A stretch of 64,000 nucleotides of DNA from assembly GCF_011578285.1 (NCBI RefSeq), contig NZ_CP049916.1:372001-436000 (forward strand), given 5' to 3'. Both the position numbers and the translations under genes were made by a program. Below, piece after piece: positions 1-7,105 of this stretch. The notes beneath the pieces were generated by a model. It saw only the letters and a list, made by a program, of their open reading frames with translations, did not search any database and was not told the origin of the DNA. The stretch is from Acinetobacter lanii. Lineage in GTDB: Bacteria > Pseudomonadota > Gammaproteobacteria > Pseudomonadales > Moraxellaceae. The first letter of the stretch is position 1, and every line of letters starts with the position of its first letter.

Positions 1-96
1 GGTAGGCGTATGGGTGTAATGCGCTTCGATGTGTGCGATGACATCTGCAAACTTCGCTTCGCCTGCTTGTAGTTTTGCCAATAATGCCTGAGCCAT
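1..96 (-). CDS. HopJ-like type III effector domain protein, N-terminal fragment
   Basis: Only the first 32 codons are present and the gene continues off the left edge. The ATG is at 96-94 on the minus strand. The translation contains an alternating Ala/Leu/Lys helix followed by FADVIAHIEAHYTHTPT, which resembles the start of the small HopJ-domain proteins common in Acinetobacter and Pseudomonas. Despite the family name these are housekeeping-looking cytoplasmic proteins of about 110 residues in bacteria without type III secretion. The function is not established. The call rests on this short motif only. Confidence 0.6.
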   Translation of the reverse strand, partial: MAQALLAKLQAGEAKFADVIAHIEAHYTHTPT

Positions 97-280
97 ATGC
101 GTCTTCCTTTTTTAATCAATTTAAACACGATGACTATCTTAGCGAAAATATATGCTGAATTGAATGAAGCCTTGCTGTTATTTCTGAAGTTACACAGCAC
201 ATGAAATAACGAAAACAGTGGTGAAAACTTTAAAATCGTTTAAAAATAGCAGTTCAATAGAAGATGATTTGAGTAGCACG

Positions 281-661
281 ATGAATTGGTTGTTGGTGGC
301 ATGTGGTGGGGCGATTGGCGCAAGTCTACGTTATGGTGCTGGCTTTCTTATGTCTAAACCGCAAAGCTTATTTCCATGGACGACATGGAGTGTGAATTTA
401 ATCGGTTGTCTTTTGGCAGGAATTTTCTTTGCATTTACTTTGCGCTATCCCATCCTTCAACATGAAACACGACTGTTTTTGATGGTCGGTATACTCGGTG
501 GATTTACCACATTTTCTAGTTTTGGATTGGAAACCTTTCAACTGATTCGTCAGGACCAACTCCTGATCGCATTGTTGTATGCAGTGTCGAGTGTGGTCTG
601 TGGGGTATTGCTCTTGGCATTGGGCTTCTACGTTATAAATAGCTTGCTGCCTGCTAAATAA
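281..661 (+). CDS. crcB: Fluoride ion channel CrcB (Fluc)
   Basis: Small inner-membrane channel that dimerises in dual topology and exports fluoride. The protein of 126 residues has four hydrophobic segments. The Fluc signatures are GGAIGASLRYG near the N-terminus, TTWSVNLIGC in the second helix and GGFTTFSSFGLE in the third, which includes the Phe/Thr/Ser residues lining the pore. The frame stays open back to a GTG at 218, but that adds 21 polar residues absent from the family, so I place the start at the ATG at 281. I see no recognisable fluoride riboswitch in the short upstream region. The gene stands alone, convergent with rpmE2. Confidence 0.9.
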   Translation: MNWLLVACGGAIGASLRYGAGFLMSKPQSLFPWTTWSVNLIGCLLAGIFFAFTLRYPILQHETRLFLMVGILGGFTTFSSFGLETFQLIRQDQLLIALLYAVSSVVCGVLLLALGFYVINSLLPAK

Positions 662-688
662 GGCGACCAATTCAACCCGATTTTCAAA

Positions 689-730
689 TAAAAAAAAGAA
701 GTCTAAGCGGAGGATAGCTGCTTAGACTTC
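689..730 (-). terminator. Rho-independent terminator downstream of rpmE2
   Basis: A perfect 11-bp stem (arms 698-708 and 720-730, GAAGTCTAAGC and its complement) with an 11-nt loop. On the minus strand it is followed by a run of T residues (A run at 689-697). The orientation fits the end of the rpmE2 transcript, and convergent crcB may share the structure. Confidence 0.8.
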
Positions 731-826
731 TACACTCAAAGGGTATGAACAACATCTTTGATAAAAGCAACTTAAGTCATGTTGCTTGAGTAAAATCACT
801 TTAAAACACGATACTTAAAAAAAGCA

Positions 827-1075
827 TTAACGTTTAAAACGTGCGAAACGTTTATTAAAGCTTGCCACACGACCTTCATTGCTCATTTGACGAATTTCAC
901 CGGTATAGAACGGATGGGATGCACTGGAAATATCCAAAGTGACATAAGGGTAGGTCTTGCCTTGGTATTCCTTAGTCTGTTTTGAATTTAAAGTACTGCC
1001 AATCACAAAGTACGCATCGGCATTGGTGTCATGGAATAAGACTTCTCGGTATTCTGGATGGATATCTTGACGCAT
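827..1075 (-). CDS. rpmE2: 50S ribosomal protein bL31 type B (zinc-independent)
   Basis: 82-residue L31 paralogue of the long type B form. It contains [20 protein letters not shown] and the [10 protein letters not shown] segment characteristic of L31. There is no cysteine at all, so the zinc-binding CxxC of the type A form is missing. In other bacteria such C-minus L31 proteins replace the zinc-containing form on ribosomes when zinc is scarce, which frees zinc. A near-perfect Zur operator lies 33 nt upstream of the start codon (1108-1126), which fits that role. The gene is monocistronic with its own terminator. A type A rpmE is not in this window. Confidence 0.95.
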   Translation of the reverse strand: MRQDIHPEYREVLFHDTNADAYFVIGSTLNSKQTKEYQGKTYPYVTLDISSASHPFYTGEIRQMSNEGRVASFNKRFARFKR

Positions 1076-1107
1076 CTGATAAGACTCCTGATTTGGTTTT
1101 AAATTGT

Positions 1108-1126
1108 AATGTTATAATATAACAAT
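1108..1126 (-). promoter_or_regulatory. Zur operator upstream of rpmE2
   Basis: The 19-nt sequence AATGTTATAATATAACAAT has a perfect 7-1-7 palindromic core (1110-1124). It agrees with the gammaproteobacterial Zur consensus, whose core is GTTATAnTATAAC, at every core position. It lies 33-51 nt upstream of the rpmE2 ATG, over the likely promoter, where zinc-loaded Zur would block transcription. This is a consensus match only, but its placement before a C-minus ribosomal protein gene makes it convincing. Confidence 0.85.
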
Positions 1127-1216
1127 AAACCGTAAAATCTATAGAATTCGTGTAACAGCATTCTATAGATCGGTTTTTAAATGAAATTTAAAGCAGAGCC
1201 AAATCAAAAAGTGTAT

Positions 1217-2509
1217 TTATACAGGGACCAATTCTTCAAATAGGTCGCTCAAATTATCGTTTACTTTCAAATGAATGAGATTCCAATATTGTCCGGAGAT
1301 GGTGCGATTCACCATCAGCGTATCGGGTGAAGGTTTGAAAACATCCCAATATTTTAAGGATTGTTTCACCAGTTTTACGCCGTCATGATGTGCAGAATTT
1401 TCAGCGAAGTCATATTGTGTGGTCAGCGGGCGTAACAACACTTCTAACCATGTTCGATACAGCTCAGGTGGAAACTTAGCTTTTTCCGCAATTGAATCCA
1501 ATGCCAAAAGATGATCTTCAATGGCTTCAATATCCGAATGTCGCCCTGCACGCACCAAAGATTTGAAGCGATCGACTAAGGCAGGAGAAAGGGTTTTAAC
1601 GCCACCAAAATCATAAATAATGACACTACCATCCGGTCTAAAGGCAAAGTTACCTGGATGAGGGTCACAGTGGAAACGTTTTAAATAAAACATTTGCTGA
1701 CCTAAGGCACGAACCAAACGGCGTCCCATTTCGTTGCGAATATTTTGATCCCACGTACTTGCAGTTTCAATGCTTTCGCCTTGCTCAAAACTCAATGTCA
1801 AAACACGACGGCTTGAATATTCACGATAAACCTTGGGAATAATAATCTTGGTATCTAATTTTTCATGAAAGGTTCGAAACACTTCAAGACTTTGCGCCTC
1901 GATTTCATAGTTCAGTTCTTCATGTAAGCTGTCTTGAATCTCTTTAAATAAACGGTCTTGCAGTTTTTTATCAACTTTTAAAACACCCATCAAACGTAGC
2001 GCTAAACGAACTTGTTTTAAGTCACTGTCACAGGCTTGATCGACCCCTGGGTATTGCACTTTGACCACGACTTCTTTGCCATTGCTTAAAGTGGCTTTAT
2101 GCACTTGACCAATGGACGCGGCTGCAAAAGGGCTTTGCTCAAAGCTTTTAAAGATCTGTTCTAAAGGCTTGCCCAATTCTTTTTCGACTTGTTGTTTAAT
2201 TTCTGCAAAGGGCATAGGTGGGGCTTGGCGTTGCAATTTGGCAATCGCTTTTGCCACTTCAGGCGGAAAAATATCTTTATATTGTGAAGCAATCTGACCG
2301 ACTTTCATCACTGCACCTTTCATTTCCCCTAAGGTGTCTGCGATTTGTAGGCCGATGTCTTGAAAGAGTTGGCTGCGTGCTTCATTTTTTTTGTCATCAT
2401 CAGCATTAAAGTTGCGAATCGAGTTGGACATTGTTTTAGTGGCAATGCTCGCAGTCATGCCTGCGAGTTTCATAAAACGACGGCCGGGAGAGCTCGCATT
2501 TTTTGACAT
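1217..2509 (-). CDS. ABC1/UbiB-family atypical kinase
   Basis: 430-residue member of the ABC1/AarF/UbiB protein kinase-like family, which is linked to ubiquinone and other isoprenoid lipid metabolism through an ATPase activity. The family-defining KxGQ motif is seen in MKVGQIASQ in the N-terminal extension. It is followed by an AAASIGQVHKA loop (the Ala-rich nucleotide loop), a VVVKVQYPGV lysine segment, the HCDPHPGN catalytic loop and the YDFGGVK metal-binding loop. It lacks the C-terminal membrane helices of true UbiB, and ubiB normally sits with ubiE/ubiJ, so this is more likely a soluble second ABC1 protein. The region 2510-2794 upstream holds only short hairpins. Confidence 0.85.
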   Translation of the reverse strand: MSKNASSPGRRFMKLAGMTASIATKTMSNSIRNFNADDDKKNEARSQLFQDIGLQIADTLGEMKGAVMKVGQIASQYKDIFPPEVAKAIAKLQRQAPPMPFAEIKQQVEKELGKPLEQIFKSFEQSPFAAASIGQVHKATLSNGKEVVVKVQYPGVDQACDSDLKQVRLALRLMGVLKVDKKLQDRLFKEIQDSLHEELNYEIEAQSLEVFRTFHEKLDTKIIIPKVYREYSSRRVLTLSFEQGESIETASTWDQNIRNEMGRRLVRALGQQMFYLKRFHCDPHPGNFAFRPDGSVIIYDFGGVKTLSPALVDRFKSLVRAGRHSDIEAIEDHLLALDSIAEKAKFPPELYRTWLEVLLRPLTTQYDFAENSAHHDGVKLVKQSLKYWDVFKPSPDTLMVNRTISGQYWNLIHLKVNDNLSDLFEELVPV

Positions 2510-2716
2510 TGAAGATATTCCTCAAAGATAAAATTTTTGGTCTATTTTGATCATAGGCGACAAATCTGATTCTGCCTACTTTATTTTGTTAAGTTGTTAT
2601 TTCTAAAATTTTAAGGGTCTCGCCATCCAGCAATGATGGTTCTTGAATCAAATCGGTTTGATGTGTTCAAGCTATTGTTCTTAAAATCAAATCGAAATGC
2701 TTTATCTTTTAAAGAC

Positions 2717-2786
2717 TACTCAGGAAATCGGCTCTCCTGAGTATTTTGATGAGCATTAATGGAAAATAATCAGTGGATGATTATTT
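2717..2786 (-). terminator. Two hairpins downstream of the MATE gene
   Basis: Two inverted repeats lie just beyond the stop of the minus-strand MATE gene. One is an A/T-rich 9-bp stem (2764-2772 with 2778-2786). The other is a 9-bp stem TACTCAGGA with its complement (2717-2725 and 2735-2743), followed on the minus strand by GTCTTT. Neither has a long T tract, so this is a probable but weak terminator region. Confidence 0.45.
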
Positions 2787-2794
2787 ATGAGTCG

Positions 2795-4144
2795 CTATGA
2801 TTGAAAATCTAATTTTTGATTATTGTGTTTTAAGCGGATGATCAAGAGTAGACATGCAATCGCAAGTCCGACAATCAACCCGACCCATACCCCAGCTGCC
2901 CCCATTGAGGTAAAACGACAAAGATATAGGCCTACAGGGAAGGCAATGACCCAATACGCCAGCATGGTGATCCACATTGGACCTTTGGTGTCTTGCATGC
3001 CACGTAAACAACCCGCCGCACTGATCTGCCACGCATCCATCAACTGATAACCCAGTGCAAACAGCATCAGATACATAGCGACTTCTGCAACTTCAACATC
3101 TTGGGTGTAAATCGCTGCAATTTCAGGGCGGAAAAACCAGATTAACGCCATGGTCGCAAAAGCAAAAACGGTGCCTGTAGCGAAACCAATTTTCTGAACT
3201 TTACGCATCGAGGGCCAATTTTTTTCACCATAGTACATGCCTGTGCGAATGGTCAGTGCAATGGCGAGTGACATGGGAATCATAAACAGTTGTGAAGTGA
3301 CTGAGATTGCAATCTGATGCGCTGCAACAATGGTGTCGCCTAAAGGACTGATCACAATCGCCGCCGTACTGAAAATACTGACTTCAAAGAAAATCGCTAA
3401 ACCAATCGGGATACCGAGTTTTAAAATCCGTTTAATCCAATAGCGGTCCATTTTTTCCCAAACCGCAAAGATTTGAGTCTTTTGATAAGGACGACCTTTG
3501 AAAATATACAAGGCTAAGCTAAAAAACATCAGCCACTGTAAAATGGCCGTGGCAAAACCACAACCTGCACTGCCCAAAGCCGGAATGGGTCCCCAACCGT
3601 ACATAAACAGGTAGTTCAGCGGGATCAAGAACACTAAGGCAAATAAACTAATCACAGTCACAGGACGTGGATAACCCAAAGCTTCTGAATAGCCCCTGAG
3701 TGCGGCATACATGGTCACCGCAGGCATACCCAAACCAATCGCATGTAAGAACAAACTGGCTTTGGGCAATAAACTATCCGGTACACCGACGATGGGGAGC
3801 AGCATCGGTGCAAGCTGTAAAATCAGCCCTGCGATCACCCCTAAAATAAAGGCAATCCATAACGACTGACGGGCAATGGTGGCAATTTTTTCAGGCGAGC
3901 GTTCACCTTTAGCTTCAGCGACCAAAGGCGTGGTTGCGATCATAATGCCACTGAACAGCAGCATGACAGGCATCCATAATCCTACTCCCACAGCCACAGC
4001 CGCCAAGTCAGCAGGAGAGAGGTGTCCGGCCATAATGGTGTCAATCAGTCCTAAACCCGCTTGTGAAAATTGCGTGATCAGGATAGGAATCATTAAATGA
4101 AATAGATGCTTGAGTTCAAAGCGGGTGCTCGATAGGGTCGACAC
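2795..4144 (-). CDS. abeM: MATE-family multidrug efflux transporter (AbeM-like)
   Basis: 449-residue inner-membrane antiporter of the multidrug and toxin extrusion family with about twelve hydrophobic segments. The length and sequence, including TQFSQAGLGLIDTIMAGHLS near the N-terminus and the AAGCLRGMQDTK segment in the C-terminal half, agree with what I recall of Acinetobacter AbeM, a cation-coupled exporter of quinolones, dyes and other cations. The start is a GTG (minus strand 4144-4142). It is followed upstream by a separate small transporter gene on the same strand (gap 42 nt), so the two may be co-transcribed. Substrate range is inferred from the family. Confidence 0.88.
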   Translation of the reverse strand: MSTLSSTRFELKHLFHLMIPILITQFSQAGLGLIDTIMAGHLSPADLAAVAVGVGLWMPVMLLFSGIMIATTPLVAEAKGERSPEKIATIARQSLWIAFILGVIAGLILQLAPMLLPIVGVPDSLLPKASLFLHAIGLGMPAVTMYAALRGYSEALGYPRPVTVISLFALVFLIPLNYLFMYGWGPIPALGSAGCGFATAILQWLMFFSLALYIFKGRPYQKTQIFAVWEKMDRYWIKRILKLGIPIGLAIFFEVSIFSTAAIVISPLGDTIVAAHQIAISVTSQLFMIPMSLAIALTIRTGMYYGEKNWPSMRKVQKIGFATGTVFAFATMALIWFFRPEIAAIYTQDVEVAEVAMYLMLFALGYQLMDAWQISAAGCLRGMQDTKGPMWITMLAYWVIAFPVGLYLCRFTSMGAAGVWVGLIVGLAIACLLLIIRLKHNNQKLDFQS

Positions 4145-4186
4145 AAAAATACTCGTTATAAAAATGGATACAATTCAGTGGGTCAA

Positions 4187-4648
4187 TTATCGTTGTAAAG
4201 TAAACACGACCCCAATAAAAATCAGTAAAGCACCGACAAGACGTTGCCAGTTGACGGGCGTTTTTTCAACTCCAAGCCATCCATATTGATCCAAAATCAT
4301 CGACATGATGATTTGACCGAAAATAACCAAGCCTGAAAAGGTCAGAAAACTGAGTTTCGGTGCAGTATAAATGCTCATGCTAATGGCATATACCCCTAAG
4401 CATCCGCCCAACCATAAATACCCAGGCATGTGAGTCAAGCTGGCTAGGTCAGGTTTAGGTGCAGAGTGTAAATACAGCAAAAAGCCCAACACGATTGTAC
4501 CAATGAAAAAGGACAAAAACCCAGCCTGCAAGGGCGAATAAAGTCGTTCACTCAATTGACTGTTGATGGCTGTTTGAATGGCCATGGCAACGCCAATCAC
4601 TAAAGCAAGTGGAATTAACATCAGCATTTGACTGGATATTTTTATCAT
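4187..4648 (-). CDS. DMT-superfamily transporter (DUF606-type, half-size)
   Basis: 153-residue integral membrane protein with five hydrophobic segments. It resembles the DUF606/YdcZ branch of the drug/metabolite transporter superfamily, with AIQTAINSQL in helix 1 and the SFLTFSGLVIFGQIIMSMILDQYGWLG stretch split across helices 4 and 5. Half-size DMT proteins of this type generally function as dimers. The substrate is unknown. It lies directly upstream of the abeM-like gene on the same strand, 42 nt apart, so a shared transcript is plausible. Confidence 0.75.
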   Translation of the reverse strand: MIKISSQMLMLIPLALVIGVAMAIQTAINSQLSERLYSPLQAGFLSFFIGTIVLGFLLYLHSAPKPDLASLTHMPGYLWLGGCLGVYAISMSIYTAPKLSFLTFSGLVIFGQIIMSMILDQYGWLGVEKTPVNWQRLVGALLIFIGVVFTLQR

Positions 4649-4791
4649 GGCTTTGTCTTTATTGTGCTTTAAATATAGTCTAAAGCAAAATCATTAGATT
4701 GCGAGAAATTGCATGCAATCCGATACAGTTCTCTCAAGATCCGTAGTCAGGCATGTTAAAATAGTTCTTTTGAAAATTTTGAGCTTGCTCC

Positions 4792-5946
4792 TTGGCTGAT
4801 TTAAATCCTGCATCTGTTCCTTTGTCTTTATATATTCATATGCCGTGGTGTGTGAAAAAATGCCCGTATTGTGATTTCAACTCACATGCAGTGCCGAATG
4901 GCGCTTTGAGTTTGGACTTGGAACAAACGTATTTAAAAGCTTTGGTGGAAGATTTTAAAACTCAAATTGATTTCGCCCAAGGTCGCTCCATTCACAGCGT
5001 TTTTATTGGTGGGGGAACGCCATCGCTAATTTCAGCAAAAGGCTATGCATGGCTCTTTGAGCAACTCAAAGCCTTACTACCGTTTGAAGAAAATTGCGAA
5101 ATTACCTTAGAAGCCAATCCGGGCACGGTCGAGCACGATCCCTTTGCAGGCTATTTGGCGGCAGGCATTAATCGTTTATCGATTGGGGTGCAAAGTTTTA
5201 ATAGCGATCATTTAAAAGCTTTAGGACGTATTCATAATAATGATGATGCAATCAATGCCATTCATTTGGCGACGGAAGCAGGCTTTAAACGTATCAATGT
5301 CGATTTAATGCATGGCTTACCTGAGCAGACTTTAGCACAAGCTCTGAATGATTTGAAATTGGCTGTAGAACATGGCGCAACCCATGTGTCTTGGTATCAA
5401 CTGACCATTGAACCGAATACGGTTTTTTTTAGAACACAACCGATTTTACCTGTCGATGAGGTATTGGAAGATATTCAAGAGCAGGGTGAGGCCTATTTAA
5501 AAGCCAATGGTTTTATCAACTACGAAGTGTCGGCGTGGCGTAAAGAACAGCCCTCTGCGCATAATTTAAATTACTGGCAGTTTGGGGATTATTTAGCGAT
5601 TGGTGCCGGTGCTCACGGCAAAGTGACTCAGCCTGACGGCGTATATCGTTATCAAAAAACACGTTTGCCTAAAGACTATTTAGCCAAAGTCCCTGCGGAA
5701 AATTTACAGTTTAAAAAAATTCAAGCGGAGGATATGCCGTTTGAATTTATGATGAATGCACTGCGTTTAAATGAAGGTGTGGAAGCCAAACTTTATCTTG
5801 AACGCACAGGACATCCTATATCTCAAATGGCAGATGTTTTGGATTCATTGCGTCAGCGAAAATTACTGGTTGAAGACGAACAACGCTTGGCATGCACCGA
5901 GCAAGGACACATCTTTTTGAATTCAGTCTTAGAAGAGTTTTTATAA
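4792..5946 (+). CDS. hemW: Radical SAM heme chaperone HemW
   Basis: 384-residue cytoplasmic radical SAM protein formerly annotated as an oxygen-independent coproporphyrinogen III oxidase. HemW proteins bind heme and deliver it to acceptor proteins. The 4Fe-4S cluster motif CxxxCxxC is at residues 20, 24 and 27 (HMPWCVKKCPYC). FIGGGTPS and the LEANPG strand are typical of the family. It lacks the additional N-terminal cysteine of true HemN. Translation is assigned to a TTG at 4792, which puts the cluster motif at the usual distance from the start. No ATG fits in this frame upstream, and the ribosome binding site is weak. Confidence 0.92.
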   Translation: MADLNPASVPLSLYIHMPWCVKKCPYCDFNSHAVPNGALSLDLEQTYLKALVEDFKTQIDFAQGRSIHSVFIGGGTPSLISAKGYAWLFEQLKALLPFEENCEITLEANPGTVEHDPFAGYLAAGINRLSIGVQSFNSDHLKALGRIHNNDDAINAIHLATEAGFKRINVDLMHGLPEQTLAQALNDLKLAVEHGATHVSWYQLTIEPNTVFFRTQPILPVDEVLEDIQEQGEAYLKANGFINYEVSAWRKEQPSAHNLNYWQFGDYLAIGAGAHGKVTQPDGVYRYQKTRLPKDYLAKVPAENLQFKKIQAEDMPFEFMMNALRLNEGVEAKLYLERTGHPISQMADVLDSLRQRKLLVEDEQRLACTEQGHIFLNSVLEEFL

Positions 5947-5976
5947 GTTTTAAAACGTTTATTTTGTGAAATTTTC

Positions 5977-6008
5977 AAAAGCCTAAATTCAGATATTTAG
6001 GCTTTTTT
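5977..6008. terminator. Bidirectional terminator between hemW and a small membrane gene
   Basis: Stem GCCTAAAT (5981-5988) with its complement (5995-6002), extended by AAAA/TTTT on each side, loop of 6 nt and a T6 tail. The A/T flanks let it work for hemW and for the convergent gene at 6021-6380. Confidence 0.85.
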
Positions 6009-6020
6009 CGTATGGTTGAC

Positions 6021-6380
6021 TTAGGAGGCCATGATAAAAAATAAAACATAAGCAAGGCTCAACCCCAGCAGCAGACCATTCCATTGCAGTCCTTGCTGAC
6101 GTTTCAGCATACGTTCTGATGTATCTTCTTTAGGGGCAATATAAGCAATCAATAAGCCGAACAAACTCAACACAGCGATGACTAAGGACATCATGAGTAA
6201 AAAGATCCCAAAAGGGGGCAGTTCACAGATGTGGTCGTACTTACACGGTTTTTGGGCTAAATACAGCATAAAAAAACCTGCCACTGTGATACACGCAAAG
6301 CTAAATTTTGCAACGTAGTTAGAGACGATACCTAAGCGAGAAGTGTCTTGGATGGGCGTTTGATTTTCTAAGTTCGACAT
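6021..6380 (-). CDS. Small hypothetical membrane protein
   Basis: 119 residues with three clear hydrophobic helices (about residues 25-42, 56-82 and 98-117). A Cys-containing extracytoplasmic or cytoplasmic loop (CKYDHICELPPFG) joins the first two. I do not recognise a named family. The ATG follows a 14-nt gap with no strong Shine-Dalgarno sequence. It is convergent with hemW and shares its terminator. The function is unknown. Confidence 0.6.
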   Translation of the reverse strand: MSNLENQTPIQDTSRLGIVSNYVAKFSFACITVAGFFMLYLAQKPCKYDHICELPPFGIFLLMMSLVIAVLSLFGLLIAYIAPKEDTSERMLKRQQGLQWNGLLLGLSLAYVLFFIMAS

Positions 6381-6479
6381 GGTGAAGTGATTTTTATTGT
6401 TGTATAAATGCGATTTTAAGACATGACAATGCTGATGTGAATGCTGAAAATGTACGCTTAAATTCAGCGAAAGCGAATA

Positions 6480-6505
6480 TAAAAAAAGAGCACCTCAGTG
6501 CTCTT
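6480..6505 (-). terminator. Terminator of the His-rich secreted protein gene
   Basis: 8-bp stem AAGAGCAC (6486-6493) with GTGCTCTT (6498-6505) and a CTCA tetraloop. On the minus strand it is followed by a T run (A run at 6481-6487). It lies 15 nt beyond the stop of the gene at 6521-6784. Confidence 0.85.
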
Positions 6506-6520
6506 AAAATCTTTTTAAAA

Positions 6521-6784
6521 TTAACGATGTCTTGGCGGTAAACGGTGATCGAAACGATCATGTTTAGCATTAAAAGCATGGTGGTTACGGTTATCGAATT
6601 TTCTCATATCGCGACGATCATGCTGGCTAAAATGTTTTTTTGGCGCATGCTTCTTGAAACCGACATGATGGACTGATTTACGATCATAACGATGTGAATC
6701 ATGATGAGAGGGTGCAGCCATAGTGGTCATTGCACAGGTTGCTGTCACAAGACCAATCATAAGTGTTGAGATTAATTTTTTCAT
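6521..6784 (-). CDS. Small secreted histidine/arginine-rich protein
   Basis: 87 residues with a classical signal peptide: basic MKK start, hydrophobic core to about residue 20, and a probable AMTTMAA cleavage near residue 24. The predicted mature part of about 63 residues is very rich in His, Arg, Lys and Asp (for example APSHHDSHRYDR and KFDNRNHHAF). It has no cysteine and no recognisable domain. Such His-rich periplasmic proteins sometimes bind metal ions, but nothing here proves that. It has its own terminator. The 321-nt region upstream (6785-7105) is AT-rich and would hold its promoter. Confidence 0.7.
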   Translation of the reverse strand: MKKLISTLMIGLVTATCAMTTMAAPSHHDSHRYDRKSVHHVGFKKHAPKKHFSQHDRRDMRKFDNRNHHAFNAKHDRFDHRLPPRHR

Positions 6785-7105
6785 GATAATGTGCCCGTTG
6801 ATTCAATGAGGCTATCTTATGAAAAACTGATGGAGGGAGGATGAATGCTTCTATGAGATGACTGTAACAAGCATCTCCTTATTTTGGTTTGATGATAGTA
6901 ATTTGATTTTTATGATTATTTTTTTAATTCAGATTTTTATTTATACGATATGTGCTTATTATTTGCTCGTAAAGTATTGTTTTATCTCCATAATTTTTAC
7001 AGATTGGTAACAAAATTAAAATCTTTGAATGAAATAGACAGTTCAAAGTAAAATAAGAGCACCGAAGCGCTCTTATTTTTCAATATAAATCAGTTTAAAA
7101 CTCAA
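6785..7105. other. Intergenic region, AT-rich
   Basis: No gene is visible. It must contain the promoter of the minus-strand His-rich protein gene at its left end and the terminator of the acyl-CoA dehydrogenase at its right end. Nothing else stands out. Confidence 0.6.
7050..7080 (-). terminator. Terminator downstream of acyl-CoA dehydrogenase
   Basis: Stem AAATAAGAGC (7051-7060) with its complement (7069-7078) and an 8-nt loop. The A/T-rich outer part provides the T-rich tail in both directions. It lies 26 nt beyond the stop of the dehydrogenase gene on the minus strand. Confidence 0.75.

Noticed and set aside
218..280. Upstream GTG start of crcB
   Set aside because: Adds 21 polar residues before the first helix that the CrcB family does not have.
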